A stretch of 64,000 nucleotides of DNA from JAFAXA01 sp963777325 (lineage in GTDB: Bacteria > Pseudomonadota > Alphaproteobacteria > Acetobacterales > Acetobacteraceae). The stretch covers positions 1 to 64,000 of the forward strand of contig CAVZQE010000018.1 in NCBI GenBank assembly GCA_963777325.1, given 5' to 3'. Below the pieces are notes generated by a model. That model saw only the letters and a list, made by a program, of their open reading frames with translations. It had not been told where the DNA came from and did no database searches. Shown here one piece after another: positions 44,552 through 54,083 of the stretch (position 1 is its first letter; every line of letters starts with the position of its first letter). Both the position numbers and the translations under genes were made by a program.

Positions 44552-45361
44552 ATGGTAAATTTCATCTGCACGGCATGCGGCACGGCTTTTCCGGAAACGG
44601 AGCGTCCGCCCGACGCCTGTCCGATCTGCACGGACGAACGTCAGTTCGTCCCAGCGAGCGGACAATCCTGGACGACCCACGAGGCGCTCGCGGCCTCCCA
44701 CGTCAACGCATGGCGCCGGCACGAGCCGGGTCTGTTCAGCCTCCAAACCCGTCCGGCGTTCGCGATCGGCCAGCGCGCCTTCCTCGTGCAAACCCCGAGC
44801 GGCAACGTGCTCTGGGATTGCGTCACGCTGCTCGACGACGCGACGGAAGCGATCGTGCGGGCGCTTGGCGGGTTGCGCGCAATCGCGATTTCCCATCCGC
44901 ATTATTACACGCGCATGGCGGATTGGGCGCACGCCTTTGGGGCGCCGATCCATCTGCACGCCGACGACCGGGACTGGATCGTGCGGCCGGCCTCCGCGAT
45001 CCGACTGTTCGAGGGCGAGACGACCGAGATCGCGCCCGGCGCGACGGTGATCCGCCTCGGGGGTCACTTCCCGGGCGGCACGGTGCTGCATTGGGCGGAG
45101 GGCGACGCGGGGCGTGGCGCGCTGCTGTCCGGCGACATCGTGCAGGTCGCGGCCGACACGCGGCGCGTGTCCTTCCTTTGGAGCTACCCGAACATGCTGC
45201 CGCTTTCCGCCGCCGTCGTACGGCAGATCGCGGCCCGGCTCGAGCCGTGGCGGTTCGAGCGTCTGTATGGCGCGTTTGCCGGCAAGGACGTGCTGGCCGA
45301 CGCGAAGGGCGTGATCGCCCGCTCGGCCCGGCGATATACGGAGCTGCTCAGCTACGGATGA
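44552..45361 (+). CDS. Metallo-beta-lactamase-fold hydrolase with N-terminal zinc ribbon
   Basis: The 269-residue protein begins with a rubredoxin-like zinc ribbon (Cys6, Cys9, Cys23, Cys26: CTACG and CPIC) joined to an MBL-fold domain. The usual HxHxDH metal motif reads SHPHYYTRMADW at 114-125, keeping two His but not the DH, a variant seen in a subgroup of MBL proteins. Later metal-ligand positions (GGHFPGG, LSGDIVQV) are present. The substrate is unknown. The ATG at 44552 gives the zinc-ribbon start. Confidence 0.78.
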   Translation: MVNFICTACGTAFPETERPPDACPICTDERQFVPASGQSWTTHEALAASHVNAWRRHEPGLFSLQTRPAFAIGQRAFLVQTPSGNVLWDCVTLLDDATEAIVRALGGLRAIAISHPHYYTRMADWAHAFGAPIHLHADDRDWIVRPASAIRLFEGETTEIAPGATVIRLGGHFPGGTVLHWAEGDAGRGALLSGDIVQVAADTRRVSFLWSYPNMLPLSAAVVRQIAARLEPWRFERLYGAFAGKDVLADAKGVIARSARRYTELLSYG

Positions 45362-45367
45362 TCGAGG

Positions 45368-46369
45368 TCAGCTCAACTGAAAGCCGTGCGCCAAAGGATC
45401 GCGGTCGTCCACGTAGATCGTGTTGTGACCGATGATGCGCGCCCAACCCGCGACGCTCGGCAGGATGCCGGCGTAAGGACCAACTCGGGTTTCGGCTTCG
45501 ACGCGGCCGTCGAACAGCGTGCCGATGATGCTTTCGTGGATGAACTCCTGGCCGACCGCCAGCCGCCCCTTGCCCACGAGTTGCGCCATACGCGCCGATG
45601 ACCCCGTACCGCATGGAGACCGGTCGATTGCCCGCTCGCCATAGAAGACAGCATTCCGGGCGTGCGCGCGCGGGTGGCGAGGCGCGTCGCACCACATGAC
45701 ATGACTGACGCCGCCGATGCGCTCGTCTTCCGGATGGACGGGCGCGAGCCGCTCCTGCGCCGCGCGGCGCACCACGGGACTGAGCCGCAGGATGGCGTCG
45801 GCCGGCATCGAGCGGAGACCGCTCCAGTCCTCCTGCGGTTCAACCACGACGTAGTAGTTGCCGCCGTACGCGACATCCACGGTCAGCGTGCCCAAACCCG
45901 GCACGTCGAGCCGGACATCGGCTTCGTGCAGGTAGCTGCCGACATTGAACAGCCGCACCTCCTCGACGAACGGCCCGTGCTTCACGTAGGTGGCGACGAT
46001 CCTTCCGGCCGGCGTCTCGATCGCGATCCGACCATTCTGACGCGGCGCGACCAGGCCCTCCTCGAGAGCGGCGGTCACGGTCCCGATGGTGGCATGGCCG
46101 CACATCGGCAGGCAGCCGCTCACCTCGATGAACAGCACGGCGAGATCGCAATCCGGCCGTGAGGGGGGATAGAGGATCGTTCCGGACATGATGTCGTGCC
46201 CACGCGGCTCGAACATCAGCGCGCGCCGCACCCAGTCGTGGTCGCGGACGAAGATCCGTCGCCTTTCGGCCATGGACACATGGGGCAGCATCGGGCCGCC
46301 GCCCGCGACGACGCGCACCGGATTGCCGCAGGTATGAGCGTCGATGCAGAAGAAGGTGTGGCGGGACAT
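45368..46369 (-). CDS. 4-hydroxyproline 2-epimerase / proline racemase family
   Basis: The 333-residue enzyme inverts the C2 stereocentre of (hydroxy)proline using two Cys as acid-base pair. Both are present: Cys90 in LPMCGH and Cys253 in SPCGTG, which distinguishes it from the dehydratase subgroup lacking the second Cys. The first residues (RHTFFCIDAHTCGNPVRVV) are typical of hydroxyproline epimerases. It lies six bases downstream of an MFS transporter on the same strand, so uptake and epimerisation of a hydroxyproline-like substrate is a reasonable inference. Confidence 0.85.
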   Translation of the reverse strand: MSRHTFFCIDAHTCGNPVRVVAGGGPMLPHVSMAERRRIFVRDHDWVRRALMFEPRGHDIMSGTILYPPSRPDCDLAVLFIEVSGCLPMCGHATIGTVTAALEEGLVAPRQNGRIAIETPAGRIVATYVKHGPFVEEVRLFNVGSYLHEADVRLDVPGLGTLTVDVAYGGNYYVVVEPQEDWSGLRSMPADAILRLSPVVRRAAQERLAPVHPEDERIGGVSHVMWCDAPRHPRAHARNAVFYGERAIDRSPCGTGSSARMAQLVGKGRLAVGQEFIHESIIGTLFDGRVEAETRVGPYAGILPSVAGWARIIGHNTIYVDDRDPLAHGFQLS

Positions 46370-46375
46370 GGGATG

Positions 46376-47620
46376 CTAAGATGCCGCGCCGGACGGGGCG
46401 CGGACGAACGCGCGTCCGCCGAGCACGAAAACCGCGCACGCCGCCGCGATCAGCCCGGCCACCGCAGCAAACCCCAGCGAATACCCGAGCAGCGCGATCA
46501 GCATGCCGGCGAGCAACGGGCCGAATGCGTGTCCGATGTCGGCGAGGCTGCCGAACGCCCCCATTGCCGCGCCGAACTCGTCGTGCTCCACCAGATCGCC
46601 GACCATCGCCGTCGTGGACGGCGTGACCAGGCCGTGTCCGATGCCGAACAGGATCTCGATCCCGGTAAGGGCCCCCATTGCCGTCATGTGCGGCGTGGCG
46701 ACGAGCGCGGCGGCGCACATCACCATGCCGACCAGGATGAACGGCCGCCGGCCGAACTTGTCGCCCGCCATCCCGACCAGCGGGCGTGTCACGACCGCGG
46801 CAACCCCCTGCCCCGCGTGGATCAGTCCGATTTTCACGATCGGGATGTGGATGCTGTGCTCATAGAGCGGCAAGTAGGCCTGCATGGTTCCGACGCCCGC
46901 GAACAGGGCCGCTTCCATCAGACACACCGTGAGGATTGCGGGATCGCTCGCCGTCAGCACGAGCCTCGCCGTGAGGCTCTGGACGACGCTCGACCCGCCG
47001 CGTTCGCCCGGCCGGGGCGCATCCCTCGGTACCAGCAGAATGACAAGGAGGGCCGCGATGCCCACTGTCCCCGCTACGACGAATGCCGCCGGGAAGCTGC
47101 TTCGGCCCAGCACGAAGGCACCGATGAGAGGCCCGAGCACCACGCCGACATGTTCGGCGGCCCCGTAGATTCCGAGCCGCAGCCCTCGCTCGCCGGGATA
47201 GAGCCTCGCGACCTGAGCCGCCGCCGCCGGAGCGAACAGAGCGCTCGAAAATCCATGGTAGAGGCGGACTCCGAACAGGACGGGCCACGACAGCGCGATG
47301 AGGTAGAAGAACGGCGCCGTCGCCTTGACCAGCAGGCCGGCGCACATGACCCGCCGCGCGCCCCATTGATCCGCCATCGCGCCCGCCGGAAACTTGACAA
47401 AGATCCCGGTCAGCGTGACTGCGGCGACGAGCAGGCCGATCATTCCGACCGGAGCGCCGATATGCTTCGCATACAGCGCCGAGACAGGACTCCGGATCAT
47501 CTCGTAGCTGACCCGGCCGAGAAAACCCATCGTGCAGAGCAGGACGAAAGGGGAAGCCAGCGCTCCCGCCCATCTCGACGGCAGTCTGGAGAGACTCGCC
47601 GCCTGCCAACGCTCTCCCAT
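46376..47620 (-). CDS. Major facilitator superfamily transporter
   Basis: A 414-residue membrane protein with about 12 hydrophobic segments, including IGLLVAAVTLTGIFVKFPAG and the MFS loop 2-3 motif AMADQWGARRVM, and the second-half counterpart GMAGDKFGRRPF. It probably imports the compound used by the downstream epimerase, although direction cannot be decided. The ATG at 47620 is chosen; the longer frame starts with TTG and adds an atypical Arg-rich end. Confidence 0.82.
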   Translation of the reverse strand: MGERWQAASLSRLPSRWAGALASPFVLLCTMGFLGRVSYEMIRSPVSALYAKHIGAPVGMIGLLVAAVTLTGIFVKFPAGAMADQWGARRVMCAGLLVKATAPFFYLIALSWPVLFGVRLYHGFSSALFAPAAAAQVARLYPGERGLRLGIYGAAEHVGVVLGPLIGAFVLGRSSFPAAFVVAGTVGIAALLVILLVPRDAPRPGERGGSSVVQSLTARLVLTASDPAILTVCLMEAALFAGVGTMQAYLPLYEHSIHIPIVKIGLIHAGQGVAAVVTRPLVGMAGDKFGRRPFILVGMVMCAAALVATPHMTAMGALTGIEILFGIGHGLVTPSTTAMVGDLVEHDEFGAAMGAFGSLADIGHAFGPLLAGMLIALLGYSLGFAAVAGLIAAACAVFVLGGRAFVRAPSGAAS

Positions 47621-47759
47621 GGACGATCTCGCTCTCTCCCGGCTCGGGAGCGATTTAAGCAACTCGCGAGGGTGGCGACCACAGCCATGCGATGACAAGC
47701 CGGATCGGAACCTCTATTGGTCCAGGGGTGCTTGCGGCAACAACGAGAGGGTTACTGGC

Positions 47760-48398
47760 ATGAACCTGAGAGCGACCGTGGCTGTCTGTGCGGTGGTTGT
47801 TGCCGGCCTAGCCGGTTGCGCGCGGACGCCTCCCGTGCCGCCGCCGACCGTGGCCACCGCCGCCGTGCAGGCCCCAAACACAACCGGAGACGCGGCCCTG
47901 CTCACTGCGACAGCGCGCGTCGTGTCGGTCGATCAGGCGAACCGAACGGTGCGGCTCCGTGGCCCGAAAGGCCGGACGTTCACCATCGCTGCCGGTCCGG
48001 AGGTCCAGAACTTCGACCAGATCCGGCGGGGCGATACCGTGACGGTGCAATACTACGAGTTGATCGCGTTCACGCTCGGCAAGCCGGGGACGGTCACGCC
48101 CGCGGATGCTGCCTCCGCCAGCGTTGCGACCGCGCAGCCTGGCGCCTTGCCCGCGGGGGTCGTCTCCCGGCGGATCACCGTCACCGGACTGGTGACCGGG
48201 ATCGACATGAACGCTCATACCCTGACACTCGTGGACCCGAAAGGCGGCGGAGTGCAGACGATCCACGTGACCAATCCGCAGCGCCAGCAGGATATGCAGG
48301 CCGTGAAGGTCGGGGACACCATCACAGCTACCATCACCCAGGCCGTCGCGGTCTCGGTGGAGCGCCTTACCCCCGCCGAAAGGAGGCACCGTTCGTAG
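47760..48398 (+). CDS. Lipoprotein of 212 residues with repeated beta domain
   Basis: The protein carries a lipoprotein signal (VCAVVVAGLAGC, lipobox LAGC) and then two copies of a small beta-domain: ARVVSVDQANRTVRLRGPKG...VQNFDQIRRGDTVTVQYYE and GLVTGIDMNAHTLTLVDPKG...MQAVKVGDTITATIT. It resembles periplasmic DUF5666-like single-domain proteins in tandem. Role unknown. The gene is separated from the divergent MFS gene by about 140 bases. Confidence 0.75.
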   Translation: MNLRATVAVCAVVVAGLAGCARTPPVPPPTVATAAVQAPNTTGDAALLTATARVVSVDQANRTVRLRGPKGRTFTIAAGPEVQNFDQIRRGDTVTVQYYELIAFTLGKPGTVTPADAASASVATAQPGALPAGVVSRRITVTGLVTGIDMNAHTLTLVDPKGGGVQTIHVTNPQRQQDMQAVKVGDTITATITQAVAVSVERLTPAERRHRS

Positions 48399-48747
48399 GT
48401 TCGCGCGCCGCGAATTCTCGCTTACCGCGTTCAGGGAAGGCCCGCATCGCAGCACCCCGCTTCGGGCCGGATCTGGGGGCAGCCTTTCCGGGCGTCCCCG
48501 TGTGACCCAAGCCGCCCGGCCCTGGGCGCAAGCCGGCGGCTGAGCCGATCGCATGCTCGGCGGCTTTCATCGCCTCGATGGCCGAAAAAGCTTGACCCTG
48601 GCACGACCAGCCCGACGTCCACGCCACCCATCCCCATCGGGCCTGCTCGTCGGGGATGCCTTCCACCTTCAGGCGAAAGCATCCACCAGCCGACGTTTGT
48701 ACCGTTGCCTGAAACGCTTCGTGGCCGGCTTTCATCCATGCGGGCAT
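48367..48747 (-). CDS. Hypothetical protein of 126 residues
   Basis: A frame on the minus strand starts MPAWMKAGHEAFQATVQTSAG and has a small conserved-looking core (LKVEGIPDEQARWGWVAWT, FSAIEAMKAAEHAIG), then a low-complexity Pro/Gly/Arg-rich tail. Codon usage fits the surroundings over the first 75 codons, but the tail overlaps the end of the lipoprotein gene by 32 bases. I recognise no family; the gene may be real yet shorter than the frame. Confidence 0.4.
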   Translation of the reverse strand: MPAWMKAGHEAFQATVQTSAGGCFRLKVEGIPDEQARWGWVAWTSGWSCQGQAFSAIEAMKAAEHAIGSAAGLRPGPGGLGHTGTPGKAAPRSGPKRGAAMRAFPERGKREFAAREPTNGASFRRG

Positions 48748-48802
48748 CCACGACCCCCTTTACATTCACGGTGCAAGCGAACGGGCTGGCACCGGCCAAT
48801 TG

Positions 48803-49372
48803 TCACCGGCTTCGGCCGCTTCGCCTCGCATCCTCGAGGGCACGGAGCGGGCCGGTGGCGTCGCGGCCGATCTGGACCGCGATCTGCAGAAGGGCGACGT
48901 TCGAGGCCATCGTGCGCTTCATCAGGTCGAGCGAGGCGGCGCGCTGCTGCTCGACAATTTCCAGCGCGGTCCCGCAGCACATGACTTTGCGGCGTGCCTG
49001 GTCCAGATCGCTCAGCATCTGCTCGGACAACCCTATGTAAGTATGCTGCCAATGCTGGAGTCCCCGCCCGAGGACCGCCCAGCAGTCGAGCAGCGCACGC
49101 GCATCGCCGAACGCGCGCTCGGCAGCTTCGCCATACGCACTCAACGATCGCGCGAGGCGTTCGAGGACAACATCGCCCCGAAGCGGGCCAGGGTTAACCG
49201 GACGCCGATCCGCAAGCGAACTCGCAATTGCTCCATGCGAGGCGTCACTCTGAAGCTGTTCCGCGATCCGGAGACCCGCCTGCTCCGAGGGCATTTGCTT
49301 GCGCCTGTAGGTCTGCGCCCGAACTTCCAGGTCGGCCAGCTCCGACCGCTCGGCTTCTGGAAGCACTGTCAT
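48803..49372 (-). CDS. Phasin-like protein
   Basis: This 189-residue, mostly helical protein has the pattern of phasins, which coat polyhydroxyalkanoate granules: AYGEAAERAFGDARALLDCW and QMLSDLDQARRKVMCCGTALEIVEQQRAASLDLMKRTMASNVAL. The N-terminal ~80 residues form another helical segment. ATG 49372 follows AGGAG. No PHA synthase is in the window, so the granule link rests on family resemblance. Confidence 0.55.
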   Translation of the reverse strand: MTVLPEAERSELADLEVRAQTYRRKQMPSEQAGLRIAEQLQSDASHGAIASSLADRRPVNPGPLRGDVVLERLARSLSAYGEAAERAFGDARALLDCWAVLGRGLQHWQHTYIGLSEQMLSDLDQARRKVMCCGTALEIVEQQRAASLDLMKRTMASNVALLQIAVQIGRDATGPLRALEDARRSGRSR

Positions 49373-49779
49373 CGAGCTACTCTCCTTGCTGCTCTTGTGG
49401 CTCGGGTCTCCGCCTGGCCGCGGCCTCGTCTCCAAATCTCGATCGCGGGCAACGATCGTGAGCACGGCTGCCCCCGCAACCGTCCGGACCACTCGACCGT
49501 GCCCGGACACAAAGTGGCTGTCATTGGTACGTTTACGTACGCAGCTATGAGTAATCCGCCAGGAGGTACGGCGTTGATTGTCACACACCTTGGATCTGCG
49601 GGCGTCTTTTCCGGTGCGATACTTGAGTCGCTGTCCCGCTCCGCATTCCAGCGATCGGCGGGCAGAGGGGCTTGGGGTAGCGCACGCGGACCGGCGTAGT
49701 GACGACCGCACGCCGCGGGTCTAGTCTCGTATGCAATCGCTCATCGGAGCGGTTGATAGGATAGACTGGGCGCAGCTAC
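49373..49779. other. Intergenic region between phasin-like gene and histidine kinase
   Basis: No convincing gene is present on either strand over these 407 bases. It contains the promoters of the two divergent neighbours; a short GTACGTTTACGTAC palindrome-like segment is at about 49530-49543. Confidence 0.4.
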
Positions 49780-51828
49780 ATGGACTGGGTAAGCTCCGAT
49801 CAGACGGCCGAACTGCGGCTCGCGGCGCTGCGCGCGACGGAATTGCTCGATTCGCCGGCGGACGAGCGATTTGACCGGTTGACACGGCTCGCCCAGACGA
49901 TGCTGCGTACGCCGGTCGCCCTCGTCTCCCTGCTCGACGCCGACCGGCAGTTTTTCCTGAGCACCCGCGGCATGCCAGAACCTTGGGCCAGTCTGCGGGA
50001 GACCCCGCTCTCCTACTCCTTGTGCCGCTCGATTGTGGAAACCGGTTTGCCTCTGGTCATCAGCGATGCACGGGCCGACCCCCGCACAAGCGATCACCCA
50101 GCTGTCCAGATCCTAGGCGTAATCGCCTATTTCGGCGTGCCGCTGTCCTTGCCGGACGGGTGCGTCGTTGGCGCGCTATGCGTCGTCGACACCGTGCCGC
50201 GCACCTGGCTTCAGAGCGAGCAGAGCGCGCTGGCCGACCTGGCCGCCGCGGTCATGTCCGAGTTCGCTGCCGGACTCCGGCTGTTGAAGCTGAGGGAAGC
50301 GGAGCGGGCGCTCAGGGCAAGCGAGGCGCGGTCTCGCGCCCTGATCGATGCCTTGGGCGTTGCCGTCTACACGACCGACGTGGAAGGGCGGTTGACCTAC
50401 TACAACGAGGCGGCGGCTCGCCTGTGGGGCTGGCGACCGCCGCTGCGGGAGACGCGCTGGTTCGGTTCCTGGCGGCTGTACTGGCCGGATGGCAAACCGA
50501 TGCCGTCCGAGGAATGCCCGATGCGGCTCACGCTGCGAGACGAGAAGCCGCCGCCGTGTGAGGAGGTGCTGGCCGAGCGACCGGACGGCGGCCGCGTTTC
50601 ATACATCCCGTATCCGACATTGCTGCGCGACCAGGCGAACACGGTTGTGGGCGGCCTTAACGTCCTGGTCGACATCACGCAACGCAAGGCGGCCGAGGCG
50701 GCTCTCACGGAGAGCGAGGCGCGGCTGCGCTCGATCCTGCAGACGATCCCGGATGCGCTGCTGCTGATCGACGAACGGGGGTCGGTACAATCGTTCAGCC
50801 CGACGGCCGAGCAACTCTTCGGCTGTATGTCGGGCGAAGCGATCGGGAGACATGTATTCGAGTTCATCGCCCACGCCGACGGCGTGGACGGGAGCGAGCC
50901 TTTCGCGGGAAGCCAGGAGAGCGACCCGATCACTCTCGGCGCGGGTGTCCCTGTCGTCGGGCGGCGCAAGGACGGCTCGATCTTTCCGGCCGAGATCGCG
51001 CTCGGCGAGGTGACGGTGAACGAGCGGCGGCTCTATACGGGTCTCGTTCGCGACGTCACCGAACGGCTCGCGACGCAGTCTCGCTTGCAGGCGCTGCAGG
51101 ATGAGCTGTTGCATGTGTCGCGGCTGAGCGCCGCGGGCGAGATGGCGTCGGCCCTCGCGCATGAACTCAATCAGCCGATGACCGCGGTCGCGAGCGCGGT
51201 CCGGGCGGCCAAGAGAATGATGTCGGTGCGACCGGAGGACCGGATACCCCGCGCGGACGTCCAAGCCGCCCTGGCCCTTGCGGCCGAGCAGGTGCTGCGG
51301 GCGGGGGACATCGTGCGGGGGCTGCGCCAGTTCATTGTCCGGGACGGCGCGGTCGAGCGCCGCCCCGAGCGCCTCGCGGGACTGGCCGAAGAAGCGAGAA
51401 CGCTGGCGCTGATCGGGGCGAAGGACCGCGGAATCCAAGCTCGGTTCTGTCTCTCTGCCGATCTGCCTAGCGTTCTGGTCGATCGAGTCCAGATCCAGCA
51501 GGTCTTGCTCAATCTTATCCGCAACGCGATCGAGGCGATGACGCAGGAGCCGGCCGACCTTGGCGCGCGCACACGCCGCGAACTCACCATCGGCGCGCTC
51601 GCAGCCGGTTCCGGAATGGTCGAGGTAAGCGTTCGCGATACCGGCCCGGGCCTATCCCCGGCCGTCGCTGGCCGCCTGTTCGAGTCCTTCGTCTCGACGA
51701 AGCGCGGCGGCATGGGGGTCGGCTTGTCGATAAGCCGCACAATCATCGAGGCCCACGGAGGCCGGATTTGGTCCGAGAACCGCCCGGACGGCGGCGCGGT
51801 GTTCCGCTTCACCCTGCCCGCGGCTTGA
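49780..51828 (+). CDS. Sensor histidine kinase with GAF and two PAS domains
   Basis: The 682-residue protein has no membrane segment. Domains in order are: GAF (about 20-165, VALVSLLDADRQFFLS), PAS 1 (about 185-300), PAS 2 (about 310-430, RSILQTIPDALLLIDERG), HisKA (His461 in ALAHELNQPM), and HATPase (N box LNLIRNAIEAM, G1 DTGPGL, G2 GMGVGLSIS). The HELNQP pattern is that of the FixL-like HWE-neighbour group. No response regulator is adjacent, so it is an orphan kinase whose signal (perhaps via a cofactor in GAF/PAS) cannot be inferred. Confidence 0.9.
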   Translation: MDWVSSDQTAELRLAALRATELLDSPADERFDRLTRLAQTMLRTPVALVSLLDADRQFFLSTRGMPEPWASLRETPLSYSLCRSIVETGLPLVISDARADPRTSDHPAVQILGVIAYFGVPLSLPDGCVVGALCVVDTVPRTWLQSEQSALADLAAAVMSEFAAGLRLLKLREAERALRASEARSRALIDALGVAVYTTDVEGRLTYYNEAAARLWGWRPPLRETRWFGSWRLYWPDGKPMPSEECPMRLTLRDEKPPPCEEVLAERPDGGRVSYIPYPTLLRDQANTVVGGLNVLVDITQRKAAEAALTESEARLRSILQTIPDALLLIDERGSVQSFSPTAEQLFGCMSGEAIGRHVFEFIAHADGVDGSEPFAGSQESDPITLGAGVPVVGRRKDGSIFPAEIALGEVTVNERRLYTGLVRDVTERLATQSRLQALQDELLHVSRLSAAGEMASALAHELNQPMTAVASAVRAAKRMMSVRPEDRIPRADVQAALALAAEQVLRAGDIVRGLRQFIVRDGAVERRPERLAGLAEEARTLALIGAKDRGIQARFCLSADLPSVLVDRVQIQQVLLNLIRNAIEAMTQEPADLGARTRRELTIGALAAGSGMVEVSVRDTGPGLSPAVAGRLFESFVSTKRGGMGVGLSISRTIIEAHGGRIWSENRPDGGAVFRFTLPAA

Positions 51829-52058
51829 GGCGCGGCCTCCCTGGAGACACCCGCTCCGGGTTCGTAACCTTCGGCCCAGCCCGCAAGCGAAAGCGGCTCG
51901 CCAGAACTTCCCGGACATAGCAATGCTCCCGAAGCAAACCGCACGTCGGAAATGTACCGTGGGCTTGAGAGCAAAGTTGATCGACAAGCGCCGTCAGCAT
52001 GCAAGCAATATACCTTTAGCTTAGTAGCCCCGTTTTGGCTGCTCGGCCGCACTTCGAG

Positions 52059-52076
52059 ATAGCTTACGCGAGCTAT
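52059..52076. promoter_or_regulatory. Inverted repeat, possible operator
   Basis: ATAGCT-N6-AGCTAT, 18 bases, lies about 260 bases before the likely hydrolase start. Symmetry and location fit a dimeric repressor site, but no regulator is known for it. Confidence 0.35.
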
Positions 52077-52087
52077 GACTTACCTTT

Positions 52088-52101
52088 CCAAGACGTCTTG
52101 G
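52088..52101. promoter_or_regulatory. Perfect 14-bp palindrome, possible operator
   Basis: CCAAGACGTCTTGG is fully self-complementary and lies 12 bases after the inverted repeat at 52059-52076. The spacing of the two makes a composite control region plausible. Confidence 0.4.
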
Positions 52102-52331
52102 GCAAAAACCGCTTCTAATCGCTGTGACTGTAAGGTATGAGGCGAAGCCCGCAAGGATTGCTACTTCTAGTAGTGGTCCGGATCTTGGGTTCTGCTGTGT
52201 GCCCGACATCTTTCCCGGTCGGGCCCGTCTCAAGTCTTACCCCTGTTTGGAACCAAAGCGATGCGACAACTCTCGACGTTTGCCGATCCTGCCCCCGCGT
52301 ACGCTGCGAGAACATGGCACGAGGTGGCCCG

Positions 52332-53904
52332 ATGAGCGGCAGTTCGTCTTATCTCGGCGCCTACCTGACCGATAACCCGGCTCGCAACAACGCGGGTTCA
52401 ATGAGCGCGTTCAAGTCGAACTACGACGCCTTCACGAGCCTGATCGGCGCGCGGCCAAGATTCTACGACACCTACACCGATAACGGTCAGGGCGCCGCCG
52501 GGCTGCCGGCCAGCGCCGAGTGGGAAGCGAAATCGTTCGCGCAAACCGGCGACGCCTACGTCGGACCCAGCTCGGGAACCACGCCGGTGGTCGGCGTGCC
52601 GCTGTCCGACAGTTCGGCCCAATGGGGAAGCGTCGACACTTTCTACCAAGCGATCATCTCCGGCTCGCTGGACGCCGACTACAAGGGCATCGTCGATGCC
52701 TGGGCGAACAATGGCTACAAGACCGTCGAATTCCGACTGGGCTACGAGTTCACCGGGGGTTTCATGCCGTGGTCCCCGGAAGACTCATCCAACCCCAACG
52801 CGAATGCGGATTTCGTCAGGGCCTTCCAGCATCTCGCGGACATCATGCACTCAGAAGCCTCGGCCGACGGCACCACGGCCAAGATCGTCTGGTGCCCCGC
52901 CATTCGCCAGGGCACGAGCTACGACATCCGGACGCTGTATCCCGGCGACCAATACGTCGATGTCATCTCGACGGATCTCTATTCGGGCGGCGCCCCGAAC
53001 GGGCTGACCGACTGGGCGGCGGGCGGCACCACCCAAGATTCCGATCCCGCCACCTGGGCCTCCAAGCCCGGGAACTATGAACATTACTGGCAGTATCAAG
53101 AACTCCTCGCAAGGCAATCCCACGCCTGGATTCGGCCTGAGCGGATGGTCCACCCAGAACACGATCGACTTCGCCAAGCAGCACAACAAGCCGCTCGGGA
53201 TCGACGAGGCCGGGGCCGGCTCCTCGGACACGCCCGCGTTCCCGACCTGGCTCGGCACCGCGATCGCGGGCGCGCAAGCAGAGGGCGTGGCGATCGATCA
53301 TGTGAACATCTATGATGCCAACGTCTCGGACGGGCAGTGGGCGTTTACCGACGGCTCGAAACCGCAGGAAGCCGCTGCCTGGGCGCAAGCCTTTGGAACC
53401 GGCACGGGAGGCATCGCCTCGGGCGGCACAGGCGGCGGCAGTACCGGCACTTCCAGCACCCGAAGCGGCACGACCGGCAGCGGCGGCACGGAAACCGGCG
53501 GCACTGGGACTGCTGGCAGCGGCTCCGCAGCGACGCCGGTGACGATCGGTAGCGGGCCGGACTCTCTCGTGCTGCAGGTGTCCGAGGACGCCTATCAGGG
53601 AGATGCGGCCTTCACGATCTCCGTGGATGGCCAACAGATCGGCGGTACCCAGACGGCGCTCGCCTCGCACGTCGCCGGGCAGTTGCAGGCCCTTACGGTG
53701 CAGGGTGCTTTCGGCTCGGGCAACCACACCGTCAGCGTCGATTTCCTAAACGACGCCTTTGGGGGCGCGTCTTCGGCGGACAGGAATCTCTACGTGGCGA
53801 GCGCGGCGATCGATGGAGCGGCGATCCCGGGCGGGTCGCTCGCCGAGTACAGCGCCGGCTCGCAGAGCTTCACCTTTCCGGCCGTGGTAACCACCAACTC
53901 CTGA
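52332..53904 (+). pseudogene. GH26-like glycoside hydrolase with carbohydrate-binding domain, one frameshift
   Basis: The first frame (to about 53100) encodes a TIM-barrel enzyme: YLGAYLTDNPARNNAG, VEFRLGYEFTGGFMPW (acid/base Glu context of GH26 mannanase-like proteins), KIVWCPAIRQG and DVISTDLY. A frame change near 53095 leads to the second part, with FAKQHNKPLGIDEAGAGSS (nucleophile Glu region). A Gly/Ser/Thr linker follows (about 53390-53530), then a C-terminal beta-sandwich (SDSLVLQVSEDAYQGDA-like start, GNHTVSVDFLNDA) of the Ca-dependent xylan-binding type. Everything except the one break is well conserved. Alternative starts at 52314 and 52137 exist. The polysaccharide target is not known. 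Confidence 0.78.
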
Positions 53905-54083
53905 AAAGGTGGCGGCTCGGGCTCTTCGCGGCCGCTTTCAGGCCTTGGGGAGTCCGGGTTGCCACCGATCCCGTGCCCGGCTGAAGTGGCCAGGAACGAC
54001 TGATTTGCGATCCCATCTTCTCCGATCGTCAGCGCCGCGCGGCGCCGCAGCAGCGGGCCGGCTTGAGCGAGCGGCGCTGGCGC

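Larger units (their letters stand above)
51829..52331. promoter_or_regulatory. Long intergenic region with two palindromes
   Basis: Less GC-rich than its neighbours. It has ATAGCT-TACGCG-AGCTAT (52059-52076) and a perfect 14-bp palindrome CCAAGACGTCTTGG (52088-52101), both upstream of the glycoside hydrolase gene and plausible operators. A frame from 52137 (MRRSPQGLLLLVVVRILG) is in phase with the hydrolase and could encode a signal-peptide-like start, but its codons do not look conserved. Confidence 0.45.

Noticed and set aside
46196..47695. 499-codon plus-strand frame
   Set aside because: It lies opposite the MFS and epimerase genes; composition is Arg/His/Asp-rich as expected for an antisense GC-rich shadow.
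53390..53530. GGC-rich tandem repeat
   Set aside because: It encodes the Gly/Ser/Thr linker of the hydrolase.
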